A program made the position numbers and the translations under genes. Source: Corinectria fuckeliana (lineage: Eukaryota > Ascomycota > Sordariomycetes > Hypocreales > Nectriaceae). Taken from it: a stretch of 64,000 bases of DNA. The stretch lies in assembly GCA_019137255.1 (NCBI GenBank), contig WPDH01000300.1, positions 1 to 64,000 of the forward strand, in the 5' to 3' direction. Below are positions 1 through 11,463 of the stretch, piece after piece (position 1 is the stretch's first letter; every line of letters begins with the position of its first letter). The notes beneath the pieces were generated by a model. That model saw nothing but the letters and a program-made list of their open reading frames with translations, searched no databases and was not told the DNA's origin.

Positions 1-3000
1 TGGGGGGGGGGATGGGGGCCTGATGAGACAAGGCAATCTGAAAGTGCTCGGCAGAGACTCAGACAGTATTCGAGGCGTGGCGGCAGTTGACAAATTCGGC
101 TGGCGAAAAGCAAAGTGGAGGACGGAACGTGAGGTGGATGCGAATCAGAGAAATCTGAGCAAACATTGAGAGAACATCCAACACCAAAAAGTCAGGCACG
201 CCAAACGCAAAGGTGAGACAAGAAAGAAGAGTGCAGGAAATGTTAGTACAGAGAGAGAGAGAGAGGGGAGAGAGGTGGTGGAGCGCGCGACCGCCGAGTG
301 TGCCTTATACATGTTCTACTTGCTACCTGGTTGTTTTTTTCATCCGTACTTACCTTAGCTTAGGTATCTAGGCCTAGGTACTTGGGGATCGATCTTGGAT
401 GGACAATTGCAACTCCAGCCCAGGCCGCAGAATGTGGGTGGATGCGGGTAGCGGATGCGGGTAGTGGATGCGGATGTGTTTAGAGGCGCGAACGAACGAG
501 ACATGGCCCTTCTGCCATCCAGCAACAGCCACATCACCCACCGCTTCATGGTCTCCAACGTCTCCGTTGGCTACGTGACAGGGTGGAGGCTGTCTAAGTC
601 CTTAGTCCACAGCCCAGTGAAGCCCCAGTGGCCAGTGTGTAGCGGGAGTGGGTTAGAAGGAGACCGCGAGGGCATGAGACAAGACAGACGGTGAAAGCCC
701 TCGCACTCGAGCACTCGCTCTCTCAGGTCGTTTGACACAACACAGACGCATACATGGCCGACCGGGGGCCCTCTTGTGGCCCGGCGGACGGCCTGTTGAA
801 CCTGCGTGACCGACTTCCTTCAGGGCACCAAGGCACCTCTCACCGCACCTGCTACAGACAGGACGGCCGCTCACAATTGGATCACGGCCACCGGAAGCTG
901 GTGCGAGTTACAACACATCGATGCAGGCACACACACGCAAAGCAACGCAAAAAGCAACGCAACGCAACGCACACAGCAGCCCCCCTCCCCGGTCACGACC
1001 GCTCAGCTACCGCCCTCAATGAGTCAGGCCAATGGTCAATGGGAAGACTCGCCTTGATACATACGTGCCCGTACCGAACCTGACCGTACCGGAGGAGGAG
1101 AGGCATTTGCAGCTAGAACGGGAACTAGGCCGGGTTCCCCACATGCGACCACCACTCACACACCGTCGGACACGACACACACAGCCTGGACGGACAGCAC
1201 AGCACAACACGCATCGACACCCAACCAGGGTTAAAACCTGAGTGCCTAGGTTACTCTGTACTCAAAGGGTACTCAAAGGGAAAGTTGGAGGGGGAAGAAA
1301 CGCAAATCCTATGTACACGTGCAGCATGGGATATCCAGCAGCAACACGTACTTACTACATAGAGAACCATACGGACGATACCCACAGTTTTCTCAGGTGA
1401 GAACTCTGAATGACCGCCACCAACGCCAACCTGCCAATTGTCAATTGTCAGTAGCCCGTCACCCATCTGCAAGGGAGAGAGAGAGGAAGAAGCTTTTTCT
1501 CAGCCGGACAACAGAGGGAGGCGTCGAAAGAGGCCGGGGAAAAGCGGGCCACCGCACCGTCCTGGTCCTAGCCCTGGTCTTGTGGGCCGGGTTTGTTTTT
1601 TCCCCCGTTTCTCTTTGGCTGGTGTTGTCTCTCCGCCTCGTCTTAGCTCATGGCCGTCTTTTTTACATGTCTTTGTCTCCCATCCTCCATCCTCCATCCT
1701 CCATTCAGCTCAAGAGGTCCGCCTCGTTGAGATTTGTGACCTATCTAGATGCGATGAGGATGGAGGGGAGGGCCCCGCCGATGTGTCCTTTCAAGGGTAG
1801 AGGGAAGGGGGGGCGCTGCAAGGTACCCGCACTAGACCACACCATTTTCGTTCCAGAGACACAGACTTGCATGTGCCATTCTCACCAGTTGCAGGATGAC
1901 CGACCGTGTGTGTTCCAATTTGTTTGTCCGCCTTATGCATATATGACAGTTCACCGGCTGCGTATAATGCTGACAGGACGAAAACACGGCGTAGTGGCAT
2001 GTTCATGTTTGTTTGACGTGTGAATACTTCATTACTACTTACGGATGCCGACATCTGCTACAACTAAGTACTTCGTATTGTGTTTCCTTCCTGTCCTTGT
2101 GGGAGGCGTCCACTAGGAACCTCCGCTACCTCGCCACCCAGGCACAAGCTAAGCAACGCTGAGTTGACGGATGGATGGAAAACAAAGCCCCTTTTCCCCT
2201 GTGATTCCCCCCTCCTTCGGATGTACCTCCGTCTTCGTGGCGTTTTGATTTTTGGTCGTTTGTTGCGTAGGTAGACTATCATTGTCTTTTTCTCCTCCCA
2301 GAATCGGCGTCTCAAAGCCCCACTTGGTTTTCTCCATCTCGGCTCCGCTTGTCTAGGTATGACACGACAAGGCGACCAGAGATGTTTGACCGGGAGATAC
2401 TTACTTAGAAGACAAGGAGAGTCTTTCTTCAGACTGAGCCGACACAGATCATCAACTAGGGTTTACTTATGTTGTTGTGTCTCCCTGTTTGGCTGCATGC
2501 TATATATCGGATCGACACCATCTTCCCTGCAAGGCTGGGCACTCCATCAGGAATTACGAATCGTAGTTAGTAGACAGGCAGCTCAGTAATTAAGCGAAGA
2601 CCATGCTTCTGATCTACCCTACGCTATATTTCCGACCAGCCCTATCACCGCAGGGCTTCAATAAGAAGCAACGAAAAAGGACGTTAGCCTGAGTAGTCCC
2701 TGGTCCCGGGGGGGGACTACTTGGCCAACTAGACTAGACTAGGAAGAGGCGGGCGCCATCAGATCCAAGAATGCCGACGGGATGGAAAAAGAAAGAAGAA
2801 AAAGAGGAGGAAAAATTGGCTAAGAGGTTTACACTCAAAAGAAAAAGAAAAAGAAAAAGAAGAAAACTCTGCTAGTTTACTCTACAAGCCTTGAAACGAA
2901 ACCAGGCTGTATCTCCAATCCTCGTGTTAGACTGCTACAAACCCATCGTCGTCCGTCCTGGCTTCGTAATTCTGTAGGAATATTCTCCAACTTCCTTTTT

Positions 3001-4076
3001 AATCATTCTCGCTCCCAAGGCCAGGGTCTCGCCCAAGGCTCAGGCTTAGAATTGACGTGGCGCCTCAACGCCAACGCATCCCATCGTGAATGGCCCCTGG
3101 GGGGCACATCCACCCGGTTCATCCACCCATCGCGTGGAAGTGGAGCCGTGGATTTTGAAAGGGGTGGGAGGGGCGGTGAGATCTCGACCTTCTTTTGCTG
3201 AGCGAGCGTTTTTCGTTTGCCTCTCCGAACCACCTGAGAATAAGTAGGTATTCGTAGCGGGAGGGATTGGCATGGATCAGGGGACGTGTGAGGGAGGGTC
3301 GCCTCGTGGGAGGCGGCGCCGGGGCGAAGCAGCACCCGTTGTCCCGGTGTGTGCCAGCTATTGAGTGCATGCATTGGCGGCCAGAAATCGCGTCCGCACG
3401 TACTTCGTACAGAGTAGTAGTAGTGGACACACGCGAATCATCCATCGGGGTCTTACATTTGAGGCCGAGGTACAGATAGACGTGTCGACTGGTGCGGACG
3501 TCTCTGCATCTGTTATCCCAAATCGTATGGGCTAAGAGACCGCCTCAAATGGGCCAGAAGTGAGTAGCATCATGATATAGATGTTCCCCTCAATACGCTC
3601 GTGCTGCGGTATTCAAGTTCAACGCTAACCTCTCTACCTCGTCGTCTGCTTCTGCTTCTCCTCCAGTGTCGTTTGCGCTTCTCCATCTGTCCAATCCCGT
3701 CTGCCTCGGACCTGCGCTCCCTCCCCCTTGCGGTACCCTGCCGCCGCCTTGACACTTTCATAGCTGCGTCTCCAGCTGGTCCGGCTTCCCCGCTGCCAAA
3801 AGCATTGGTCCCTTGCAGCTTGCATCGCGAATTTCCACCTCCGTCGAATCATCTTCTCGCTGCGATGGCGCGTGGGAGTCCTTGTTTGGTCGGTCCTTAT
3901 CAGTCTTGCTCTGCGCGTAGTCCACTTTTGCCCCTGCACTTGTTGACTGACAGCGGCTCGGGTCCCAGCTGGACAGACGCTGTCACGCCCATGTCCCTTC
4001 TTTTCAACGCCATCTCCAGAGTTTCACCGGATCGGGTAACCTCTCAGGGTCACTATATACTAATTTGGGCTGCTTG
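1..4076. other. Intergenic region without a supportable gene
   Basis: No open frame here shows recognisable domains or a consistent exon chain. The longest frame (1319-2023, plus) has low-complexity, arginine-rich composition and no fungal codon pattern I can defend. There is a G run at the very start, a GA dinucleotide tract near 250-275, and short AT-rich or purine-rich stretches (for example 2780-2860). Short intergenic words of the type TACTTCGTA occur near 2068 and 3401. The last part, up to 4076, is the 3' flank of the minus-strand ankyrin-DIL gene. Confidence 0.6.
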
Positions 4077-6693
4077 TCACACTTCCTCGTTCTCCCAGTC
4101 GGCCTCTCCAAACATTGGCCCCTTCCGTGTTCCCGTCACCTCGAGCTTCTCAAGAAATTCGGGCGGCACCGTCGGAATGTATTTCCGTTCCCGCTCCCGG
4201 TTCAGCCCCCCAAATCCAGCTCCGTATGACACGAGCATGTCCGTCACCGAGGGTAGTATAAAGGGCAGCATCAGGGCGGGGTCCAAAAGCAGGTGCTCTG
4301 GTGCATCGTCGTCATCCGAGTTGTCGCCTTCACGAGGGCTTGTCGTGCTCCCAGGAGTCTCGAGGCCGTTGCCATTTGATCGACTCTTGACGGGCGTGAC
4401 CGGACTACTATCCTGACCCGACTTTGGCAGTGGTGTCACCATGCCACTACGCCGCCGGTCCCGCTTGAGCGCCGCCTCCTTCTGAATGTTGACGAGGTAT
4501 TTCATGGCGCTCTTGGGAAGCCCCTTTTCGCCTACCTCGGGCCTGTAGTGATTGGCCGTGTGGATGAGCTGCTGTGGACTGAGTCTCTTGAGCTGCTGCA
4601 GTGTGCCCACCAGCGCCTCCAAGTCGTCCGCGTCTAGAGACGAAAAACACTGGAGCCACTGCAGCAATTGGATGACGGGTGCCAGGTGTCTCCGGGCGGC
4701 CTCCATCGTCGTCTCTCCCGACGAACGAGTCTCTCCTCCCTCAAAATGCTCCGCCTGTCTGTTGTTCGTACGAGCCCAATCCTCTAGTATTGAAATGTTC
4801 ATGCGGATCTGCATCGCCTTTGTCCTTGCCAGATACTTTCGGTTTGACATGATTCGGTTAAAGAGCTCTGCGCCGATCCAGTAGAGAAGCTGCGAGATGA
4901 TTTGGGTCGTAATCACCGAGTGGATGTCGTACAAGTCGAGCACGAACAAAGTGGAGGAGAGGAGGGAGGTAACGTTCCGCGGCGCTGGCTTCGCCCGCTG
5001 CTTTGGCGACGGAGGACGAAACCGCTTCTCCAGTGGCTCCTCCTTGACCTGGGCCTTCCGCTTGAACAATTTCCACTCGTTCTGGAACGTGATGTCCTCA
5101 AATCCGGGAATGGTCTCGTGGTCAAGCATCGCCGAATCTAGTACCTTATCCAGACGCCGCTCTGCATCTCGAACGATCAGGATGAAGATCTCATTGATCA
5201 GCTCGGCAAGGTGAGCCTGGAACTCCGAAGTCGCCTCGAGAAGCCCGGAGTCTTTCTTTAGGTAGTGAAGCAAGAGTGTTGCGTTTGAGATCCAAAAGGC
5301 CAGTATAGTCATATCCCACTGAAATTTTTCGACCACGTCGTTGATATAGTCCATGGCCGAGACCAGGAGTCGCTCCAGTAGCTCTGGGCTTGAATGATAA
5401 TGCGCGTACCTCGCGCACAAGAATATCATGTTTGCGGGGACGGGCTTCTGTGATGGCGATCGTTGGGGCGTCATCTTGGTAATGATGATGTCTAGGATCC
5501 GATCCAGTTCGTGTTCCTGGAAGACGAACATTTGGTCGTGCAGGCACCGGCTCCAGTCGAACTCTTGTTGCTCCTCCTCAAATTCATCAACCGGCTGGTC
5601 AGATTAGTACCGACATGTCCAGGTCAGAAGGGGCTAGTGGTTGGCACGCACCTCGGGCTGGTCATCCATGCCCACGTTGCCCAAATCAACCTCGAGATCT
5701 CGGGCGCTCTCCATCATCAATCGCCTTCGCATCTCGTTTTCTGCCATCTCTTCCTCGAATCGGTCCTGAGAGAAGCCAGGACTGTAGAAGTCATCCGTGA
5801 CGCCCGCGTTGCCAATGTTGTAGCCGTTGTCGTGGAGGTAGTATGACATTTCGCTGTCGGGGGGAACAAAATCAAATGCCGTCCGCCCTGATGACGTCTT
5901 CTGGTCTGCAGAGGCGTTGTTGTCCAAAAGTAGTTTCGCGATGCCCTTGTGTCGATTCGTCATAGCCCACATGAGAGCGGTCCATTGGTTCCGGTCTTGC
6001 TTGTTGACATCTGCGCCGGCGTCGATCAAGGCATGCACCACAGTCTCATGGCCCTGTTCGGATATCAGCATATAGCCCGGTGACATGGGTTGGGGGAACT
6101 GACAAAGCAGCTGGCATAGATGAGAGGCGGCGTCCCATCCTCGTCCTCGGCATTGACATCGATATACTCCTTGGCCTTGCCATCCAAGAGCCTCTTAATC
6201 CTTTCAACATCTCCGTTGCTAGCAGCCATGTTCAGGGCTTTTTGGAGTTTATCCTTCTTTTCCGAGTCGGTCAGCTCGTCGTTGTTGGCGATCTCGTCCT
6301 CATCATCGAAGCCTGGACCAGCTTGGTGAGCGGCCTGGGCAGCAAGCATTTCCAGCAATCGGGTGTCGCTATCTTTGGGTCCCCTTGGAACATCGTCATC
6401 GAAGTTGCTGTCGTTGAGCGAAAGGTTGCCAAAGTTCAGAGGCTTCGCGAGGGCTGGCGTGGTAAGAAATTGAGACTGGCCTGGAGATTTGGCTACGTCA
6501 GCGGATGCGCGCGCAGAGCAACGGATGACACAACGATGCCGAACGAACCTTGCCAACCATCGTACATCTCCGTTTCGGGGACGAAGTCGACTGGAACATG
6601 GCGCCGGTCGTCCAAGGACTTGGGGAGATCCGACGGCAGGGCGCGGGGCTTCCGTTGCCCTTCGTCGGCGACGGTGGAATCCCCTAGATCCAT
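4077..6693 (-). CDS. Ankyrin-repeat and DIL (dilute) domain protein
   Basis: Four exons, 6693-6549, 6492-6104, 6053-5652 and 5594-4077, give 817 residues. All three introns (50-57 bp) keep frame, and the last has a perfect TACTAAT branch site. At least two ankyrin repeats lie at about residues 125-250; the segment VNKQDRNQWTALMWA is diagnostic. A DIL domain follows at about 360-690, with a conserved core around FNRIMSNRKYLARTKAMQIR. After it come a Ser/Asp-rich linker and a short conserved tail. In class V myosins the DIL domain is the cargo-binding globular tail. Fungi also carry this motor-free ankyrin-DIL arrangement, probably an adaptor for vesicle or organelle traffic; that role is inferred. 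The start is the first ATG after an in-frame stop; the frame upstream is open for some 17 codons but lacks ATG. The next gene upstream, allantoicase, is on the same strand, about 680 bp away. Confidence 0.9.
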
Positions 6694-7372
6694 GATGGAA
6701 GGAGGGGCAGAGCCAGACACCGGGGCTGGCTCATGGAACGTCGTCGCGCGTGGAGGGAGTTTGCGGGGTTAGCTGGCGGAGGCACGGGGAGAGTCGTTGG
6801 CAACGGGGCGGTTTACGGCTCGACAGGCGCTGTATCGTGGAAGAAAATGGAGGGCGCGATGAATATCGTTTGTGGTCGTGGAGAGGTAACCTGCTCTGCC
6901 CACTTGTCTGATATGGAGAAACAGACGTTCCGGCGTGTCTCTCTGTTACTCGACTCCCTTGTGCGGATGCCAGGCGCAGCCAAGCCACAACTGGCCCGTG
7001 CACGCCACATCCAGACCCAGCGCCATCTCCCTCCGTTGAGTGACGGCGATCCTCCGTCGTTCCCTTGGGTCGCTGCCTTGGGTCGACGAGATTAAAATGC
7101 TGACACAGCTGGGTTTTGAATTGATGATGACGCACGGGAACAGGATCAAGGACTCCTTGTGATGCACCGTGTCCCCAGTCCAAAACGAGTTCATCTCGCG
7201 AAGGCCTTGCTTGGACCGCCATATTTGCCTGCCACGGCTACCTAGATACTCCGTAGACCTACTTGAGTACGAAGTAGCTAGATTATCTACCTCTAGTTGG
7301 GTCTAACTTATGTATAATTCGTACTGCTAGGCACCGAGATGGTATGGATGGCATTTGTGCTGGGCTCCTAGC
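6694..7372. other. Intergenic: ankyrin-DIL promoter and allantoicase 3' flank
   Basis: About 680 bp between two minus-strand genes. It must hold the 5' leader and promoter of the ankyrin-DIL gene and the 3' end of allantoicase. Overlapping frames on both strands (for example 6731-7222 minus) are unsupported. The part at 7230-7330 is rich in the words CTACCTAG, TACTCCGTA and TACGAAGTA that recur in intergenic DNA throughout the window. I see no clear TATA or CCAAT box. Confidence 0.5.
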
Positions 7373-8528
7373 CTATGCCGCACGCTTTCCAAACGCTCTT
7401 AGCCGCTTGACTCCGCCGTCAGGAATCATGATGAGCTTGACATGTGTCGCCACGGAAGCCTTGGCCGAGCTGGTGAACTTATGCTCCTGGTCCGGGCCCG
7501 TCTTGCTTGGCGGCACCACCTCGTTCCAGCCCTCGGCATCCGCTGCTGGGTTTCCCTCGCCCTTCCACTCGATAGCCTCAACGGCCACCTTCTGCGGGAA
7601 GTTGCCTCGGAAATGCGCCGTGTCCACCACGAACGTCTCCACGTAGCCAGGCGCCCCGAGCTTGACGATGGTCCAGTCGACGTGGCCCTTGGTGCGTGAC
7701 CGCGCCGTCTCCCAGCCGTCGCCCATGTCCTTGCCCCGTCCCGGCAGTAGCAGGTTGTCCTTGGTGCCGAAGTGCTGATCGCTGCAGGAGACGGCCACGC
7801 CGCCGTTCTGAGCCGCCGCGAGGTCGAAGACGGCATCCTTGTCGTCGGGGAAGACGGGCACTGCGTGTCCGAACAGGCGGAACCGCGCAATGCCGCCGTC
7901 GGGATACATGTTTAGCCTCACGTGCGTGTACTGTTTCTGGGTGGGCGCATCCAGCTTCCATCCGAAACGCTGCGACGGACCGCCCTCTTGAACTCCGAGG
8001 ATGGTCTCCCACTTGCCCCTGCCTCCTTGCCATGACACCACCTCGTCGTCGTCCTGGCTGAAGACGCCCTCGACCGAGACTGCCGGTGCGTGGTTCCCCG
8101 AGAAGAAGGCCGTGTCGACCTCAATTCCCCCGACCGTGCCCGAGGCCACCCCCAACCGAATGATGACCCAGTCGAACGGCTCGGCATTGTGCCGCCGGGT
8201 CTCCCAGCCATCGTACCAAGCACCCGTGAAAACCATCTTGCCCGGTTGTCGGATCGGCGGGGTGGGAGTCAAGAGGTTTGCGGCCTCGGCGAACCATTGA
8301 TCCGAGAAGGCGAGGACCTTGCCTCCCAGTGTGCCTGAGATCAGATCTGTTCATGATACCCGTCCATTAGTACTGATGACTTTTGAACCCCAACATGGGG
8401 CAATGAAAGATGATGGCTGGCTCACCAATACATGTCGATCGGAATGTCGGGTCGATTTCGTCTGGACTAAGCGACGACGCTTTGACGGAGTCAAGCTTGT
8501 ATTCAATCTCGTCTGCAATAGAAGTCAT
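7373..8528 (-). CDS. alc: Allantoicase (allantoate amidinohydrolase, EC 3.5.3.4)
   Basis: Two exons, 8528-8426 and 8346-7373, with a 79-bp phase-1 intron that has a TACTAAT branch site, give 358 residues, the usual size of fungal allantoicase. The protein is two copies of the allantoicase domain of about 150 residues each. Paired segments show this: MVFTGAWYDGWETRRHN in the first copy matches LLPGRGKDMGDGWETARSR in the second, and each copy ends in a 'H(V/T)(R/K)L..(Y/I)PDGG..R.R.FG' motif. The enzyme hydrolyses allantoate to ureidoglycolate and urea in the purine (urate-allantoin) nitrogen salvage pathway; the yeast orthologue is DAL2. No frameshift or lost motif is seen. Two closely spaced GATA-factor sites lie about 130-145 bp upstream, in keeping with the known nitrogen control of this pathway. 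The start is the first ATG in the frame. Confidence 0.95.
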
Positions 8529-8659
8529 GATGGGTGAATACGAACACAAATAAGTTGAGGTGTTTGAGATCAACGATTAGACTCGGGAAGTTTCCAGGAA
8601 ATGGCGTCGGCCTACTCTTATTAATAAATAGACAAGCTTCGCAGCTTCAGTGACATTTC

Positions 8660-8671
8660 TTATCTTTATCA
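8660..8671 (-). promoter_or_regulatory. Twin GATA sites upstream of allantoicase
   Basis: Read on the gene's strand the sequence is TGATAAAGATAA, two overlapping-spaced HGATAR cores 132-143 bp upstream of the allantoicase ATG. Paired GATA sites are the preferred target of the nitrogen regulators NIT2/AreA in filamentous ascomycetes, which activate purine catabolism when ammonium is scarce. The motif is seen directly; its use here is inferred. Confidence 0.55.
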
Positions 8672-8717
8672 CATAACTATTACATACCTGCAGCATTGCA
8701 TTCTGGAGGCCGGAGCC

Positions 8718-8743
8718 GGAGGGGAGGGGAGGGGAGGGAGGGG
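8718..8743 (+). repeat. G-rich tract with G-quadruplex potential
   Basis: Five runs of three or four G separated by single A residues lie about 200 bp upstream of the allantoicase start. The pattern meets the usual G-quadruplex definition on the plus strand, which is the template strand for allantoicase. No function can be read from it. Confidence 0.5.
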
Positions 8744-8749
8744 AAGATC

Positions 8750-8763
8750 TCGGCCACTTCCGG
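8750..8763. promoter_or_regulatory. Near match to UaY/PCO1-type palindrome
   Basis: The sequence is TCGG, six bases, then CCGG. The pathway-specific purine activator UaY (Neurospora PCO1) recognises TCGG-N6-CCGA, so this is a 7 of 8 match, placed 222-235 bp upstream of the allantoicase ATG. One mismatch in a G+C-rich region can arise by chance, so support is weak. Confidence 0.25.
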
Positions 8764-9680
8764 TGGCCGCCGGCGGCCGCGGGAAGACGCACAGCACCGC
8801 CATCACGACGGACAATGTTCTACAAGGAACGCTAACTCCAATGGGCCTTGCGTCACAATGGCTGTTGAGTGCTATTGAGAAAACCAAGCTGCTAAAAATG
8901 TGAAACCCACCTGGATGCTCGTTGTAGGGTTCCTAGTGATGAAGAAAAGCTGGGGAAATATTGCTGTGTGTGCCTCACCGAGCAAGTGGTTGGACACTAA
9001 TAAGCCGACGGGCGGGGAGTTATGCAAACGTAGCAAGCTTACGAAGTAGAGGGACGTTTACCTATGTTAATTAGACGCACCACCACCCGCAATGCCTCGA
9101 CTCATGCGATCCTTGCCTGAAGTCTTGCTCTATCATCTCGGACTATAAAATGTGCTCGATGCCATCGAGTAATGAATACTTTTAGCTCCATCTGCGTGAC
9201 GAGATTGCCGGGTGCCATGGCGGAATGCCTGTTTCCTTACGCTACCCCGCGCTCATTGCTCCTGATTGCAAAGGACGGCACCTGATAGGCTGAAGCTTCC
9301 TCGATTTCTACCGGCCATCACTGACGTAGACGGGACGCAAGACAGAAGGATTAACTCGTAGCCGGGGAGCATCCACGGCGTCTTCCTTTCCATTGCAATT
9401 GCAGGCAGCCTCACTCATTTGTCATCTTCGTGCAACTCTAGCTACGACTCTTCGTGCTCTGCCTGGAAATCCATTTCGACAATCCTCCCGGCCTGGTCTA
9501 CCATCGCCCGCTGCAGCTTCACTCGGTAGCCTGTGCAAACCTTCCTTGCGTCTAGCTTCTGTTTTTCCGTGTCTCTCGTCGACCGTGTCCCGTCCAGGTT
9601 CTCGGCCCAGACATCGCCACTGACCAAGCCGCTGCAGAGGTTATCAGGCACACTCTATTTACTACACTGCCACAGTCGAA

Positions 9681-10504
9681 ATGGCCAGCGCGACGGGCAT
9701 CCCGGAGCGTCCATACTCCGGTGCCGAGTATGATGGCACCGAGCGGCGAGAGAGCGAACCTCTTCTCGGCCGACCCGGCGATGCTTCCCAAGAAGAAGGC
9801 GTACCAATGTTTAGGAATCTCGTGCTCGGTAGGCCAACATGCACATCGTCTTGAAGCACCAAGTCCACACTCGCTGATCCTCCTCTTGTACAGGAACGGG
9901 CATCCTCGCCCAACTGGGCATCATCCTCCTCGTCGCCCTCATCTGGGCCAGCGTGCTTACCAAGCCCTTGATCCTCTTCTCTGGCCACCCGCTTGCGCAG
10001 TCGCTGGCAGTCCTCACTCTGGCCCAGTCCATCCTGACTCTGCAGCCGACGCATACCGCCGAGCAGAAGCGCATCGGCCAGCGCATTCACGCTTCGCTCA
10101 ACCTCGTCGCCTTTCTCCTGCTGGTGGCCGGCGTCACCATTATCGAGTACAACAAGTTTGCCAGCAATGGCCCCCACTTCCACTCCATCCACGGCTACCT
10201 TGGCGTCATCACCTCGATTTTCCTTTTGCTCCAGTACCTGGTTGGCTTCACCATGTGGGCCACGCCCGCGCTTTACGGTGGCGAGCACAAGGCCAAGTCC
10301 ATCTGGAAGTACCATCGCTACAGCGGGTACCTGGTCCTTGTCTTGCTCCTGGTCACTGTTGTCAGTGCTGTCGACACTGACTTCAACCGGAACGTCCTCA
10401 AGCTGAAGCTGTGGGCGACTGCTTTGCTGTCCCTCATAGTTCTCGTTGGCGTCTTCCCCCGCATTCAGAAGCAGAAGCTTGGGTTTAAGGCACCGCCTTT
10501 GTGA
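9681..10504 (+). CDS. Cytochrome b561-domain membrane protein
   Basis: Two exons, 9681-9828 and 9894-10504, with a 65-bp phase-1 intron, give 252 residues. A charged cytosolic N terminus of about 45 residues precedes six hydrophobic segments (roughly 46-70, 80-100, 114-134, 147-172, 189-210 and 221-241). Four histidines, H81, H115, H149 and H190, sit in or next to the middle helices at spacings of 34, 34 and 41. This is the pattern of the two haem-binding pairs of the cytochrome b561/ferric-reductase transmembrane family. Such proteins move electrons across membranes, typically from ascorbate or another donor to ferric iron or semidehydroascorbate. Substrate and membrane cannot be told from sequence. 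No DOMON or other fused domain is present. It is divergent from allantoicase, with no sign of a functional link. Confidence 0.85.
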
Positions 10505-10848
10505 TTTTCACTTGACTAGGTACGCGGGAGCACAAGTATTATCAGATCACTCCCACAAGGCCAACAAATTGCACTGTCGGGGTCCCTGTCTTGTGGAGCA
10601 TGAAACAAGCTCTATCGCGGAAGCTTTGCCATGAGTGGAGCTATTTTTCAGCTCACTGTTTCAATCGTGCTATTTCTTACTACGATGCTTTGCCAACTTC
10701 AAAAGGTTGGTTGCCAAGATTCACAACTACGGGGCGGAGGACTGGTATCATGGATACGGCTGGCTAAATGATGCGAGAAAAGAACGTACGGCGTTCATAA
10801 TAAATTGGTTTCATCGACCTGATTTGCAAGTGGGCATGGATCTCGTAA

Positions 10849-11244
10849 CTTGAGGCCTGCCTTTACAACCCGTCTACGTTATGCAGGCACGGTGAAAGCT
10901 TAATAAAAACAATAGTGTTATAGCGTCACGCATGAGACCTAAATCTCGAGTTTGGTCAGTTTAAACCTCCTTCGCTTTCGTCAAGCTTTGCATCATACCC
11001 GGTCAACGGGGCCTACGAAGTAGATGGACCATAAAAGCAGTTTCTGAAAGCATCAAGATCAACGCCGACCTGTAACTTGGTAGGATTAGTTGAAACCAAG
11101 CTAATATGTTTTATGGCACTGGGCATAGTACCTTATGAGTTCCCTCATCGAACGTTTGTACCTTGTATAGCGTTGCTTAATCGGACATTCCTAATTCACA
11201 GCTCTGCAATGACCTCGCACCTTGAGGACTGCCTTTACAACCCG
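10849..11244 (+). repeat. Pair of 24-bp direct repeats upstream of the M13 gene
   Basis: The 24-mer CTTGAGGCCTGCCTTTACAA plus CCCG at 10849-10872 recurs at 11221-11244 with a single C/A change. The eight bases before each copy are also similar. The copies are 372 bp apart and neither lies in a supported gene. Confidence 0.6.
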
Positions 11245-11305
11245 CCGAGATCCTCCTCTCTGACCTTGACAGCTCTCCCCGGAAAGCTTGTCTCGCACCA
11301 ACACA

Positions 11306-11313
11306 TATATAAA
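11306..11313 (+). promoter_or_regulatory. TATA box of the M13-homologue gene
   Basis: TATATAAA, followed by AG, lies about 150 bp upstream of the chosen ATG (11464). A normal TATA-to-start distance would place transcription start near 11340 and give a leader of about 120 nt with a CA-rich character, typical of fungal genes. Confidence 0.5.
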
Positions 11314-11463
11314 AGCCTTCTCCCGTCAAACCGACGAGTCGGACTAGCTTTCGTCCTTCATCACACACTTACAAAGCAGCATACTCAATACACGCCTGAT
11401 ACAACGCCACCACCACATGGTCTTCTTTTAATTCTATTCAGCAGGTACTCCGACAAGCCAATC

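Larger units (their letters stand above)
8529..9680. other. Intergenic: divergent promoters of allantoicase and the b561-like gene
   Basis: This 1.15 kb divergent region separates the minus-strand allantoicase start from the plus-strand b561-like start. It contains twin GATA sites (8660-8671), a near match to the fungal purine-regulator palindrome (8750-8763) and a G-rich tract (8718-8743). Short antisense frames at 9393-9790 are shadows. No other gene is visible. Confidence 0.6.
10505..11463. other. Intergenic: b561 3' flank and M13-homologue promoter
   Basis: Frames at 10635-10853 and 11077 onward have no recognisable product. The latter is open into the M13 gene but precedes its signal peptide. 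A 24-bp sequence occurs twice with one mismatch (10849-10872 and 11221-11244). A TATA box lies near the 3' end. Confidence 0.6.

Noticed and set aside
1319..2023. 234-codon open frame on the plus strand
   Set aside because: It has a hydrophobic patch but no coherent signal peptide or domain, and includes simple CATCCTC repeats; nothing supports coding.
6694..6720. Nine-codon N-terminal extension of the ankyrin-DIL protein
   Set aside because: The extension would start at GTG; the first ATG after the upstream stop is at 6693.
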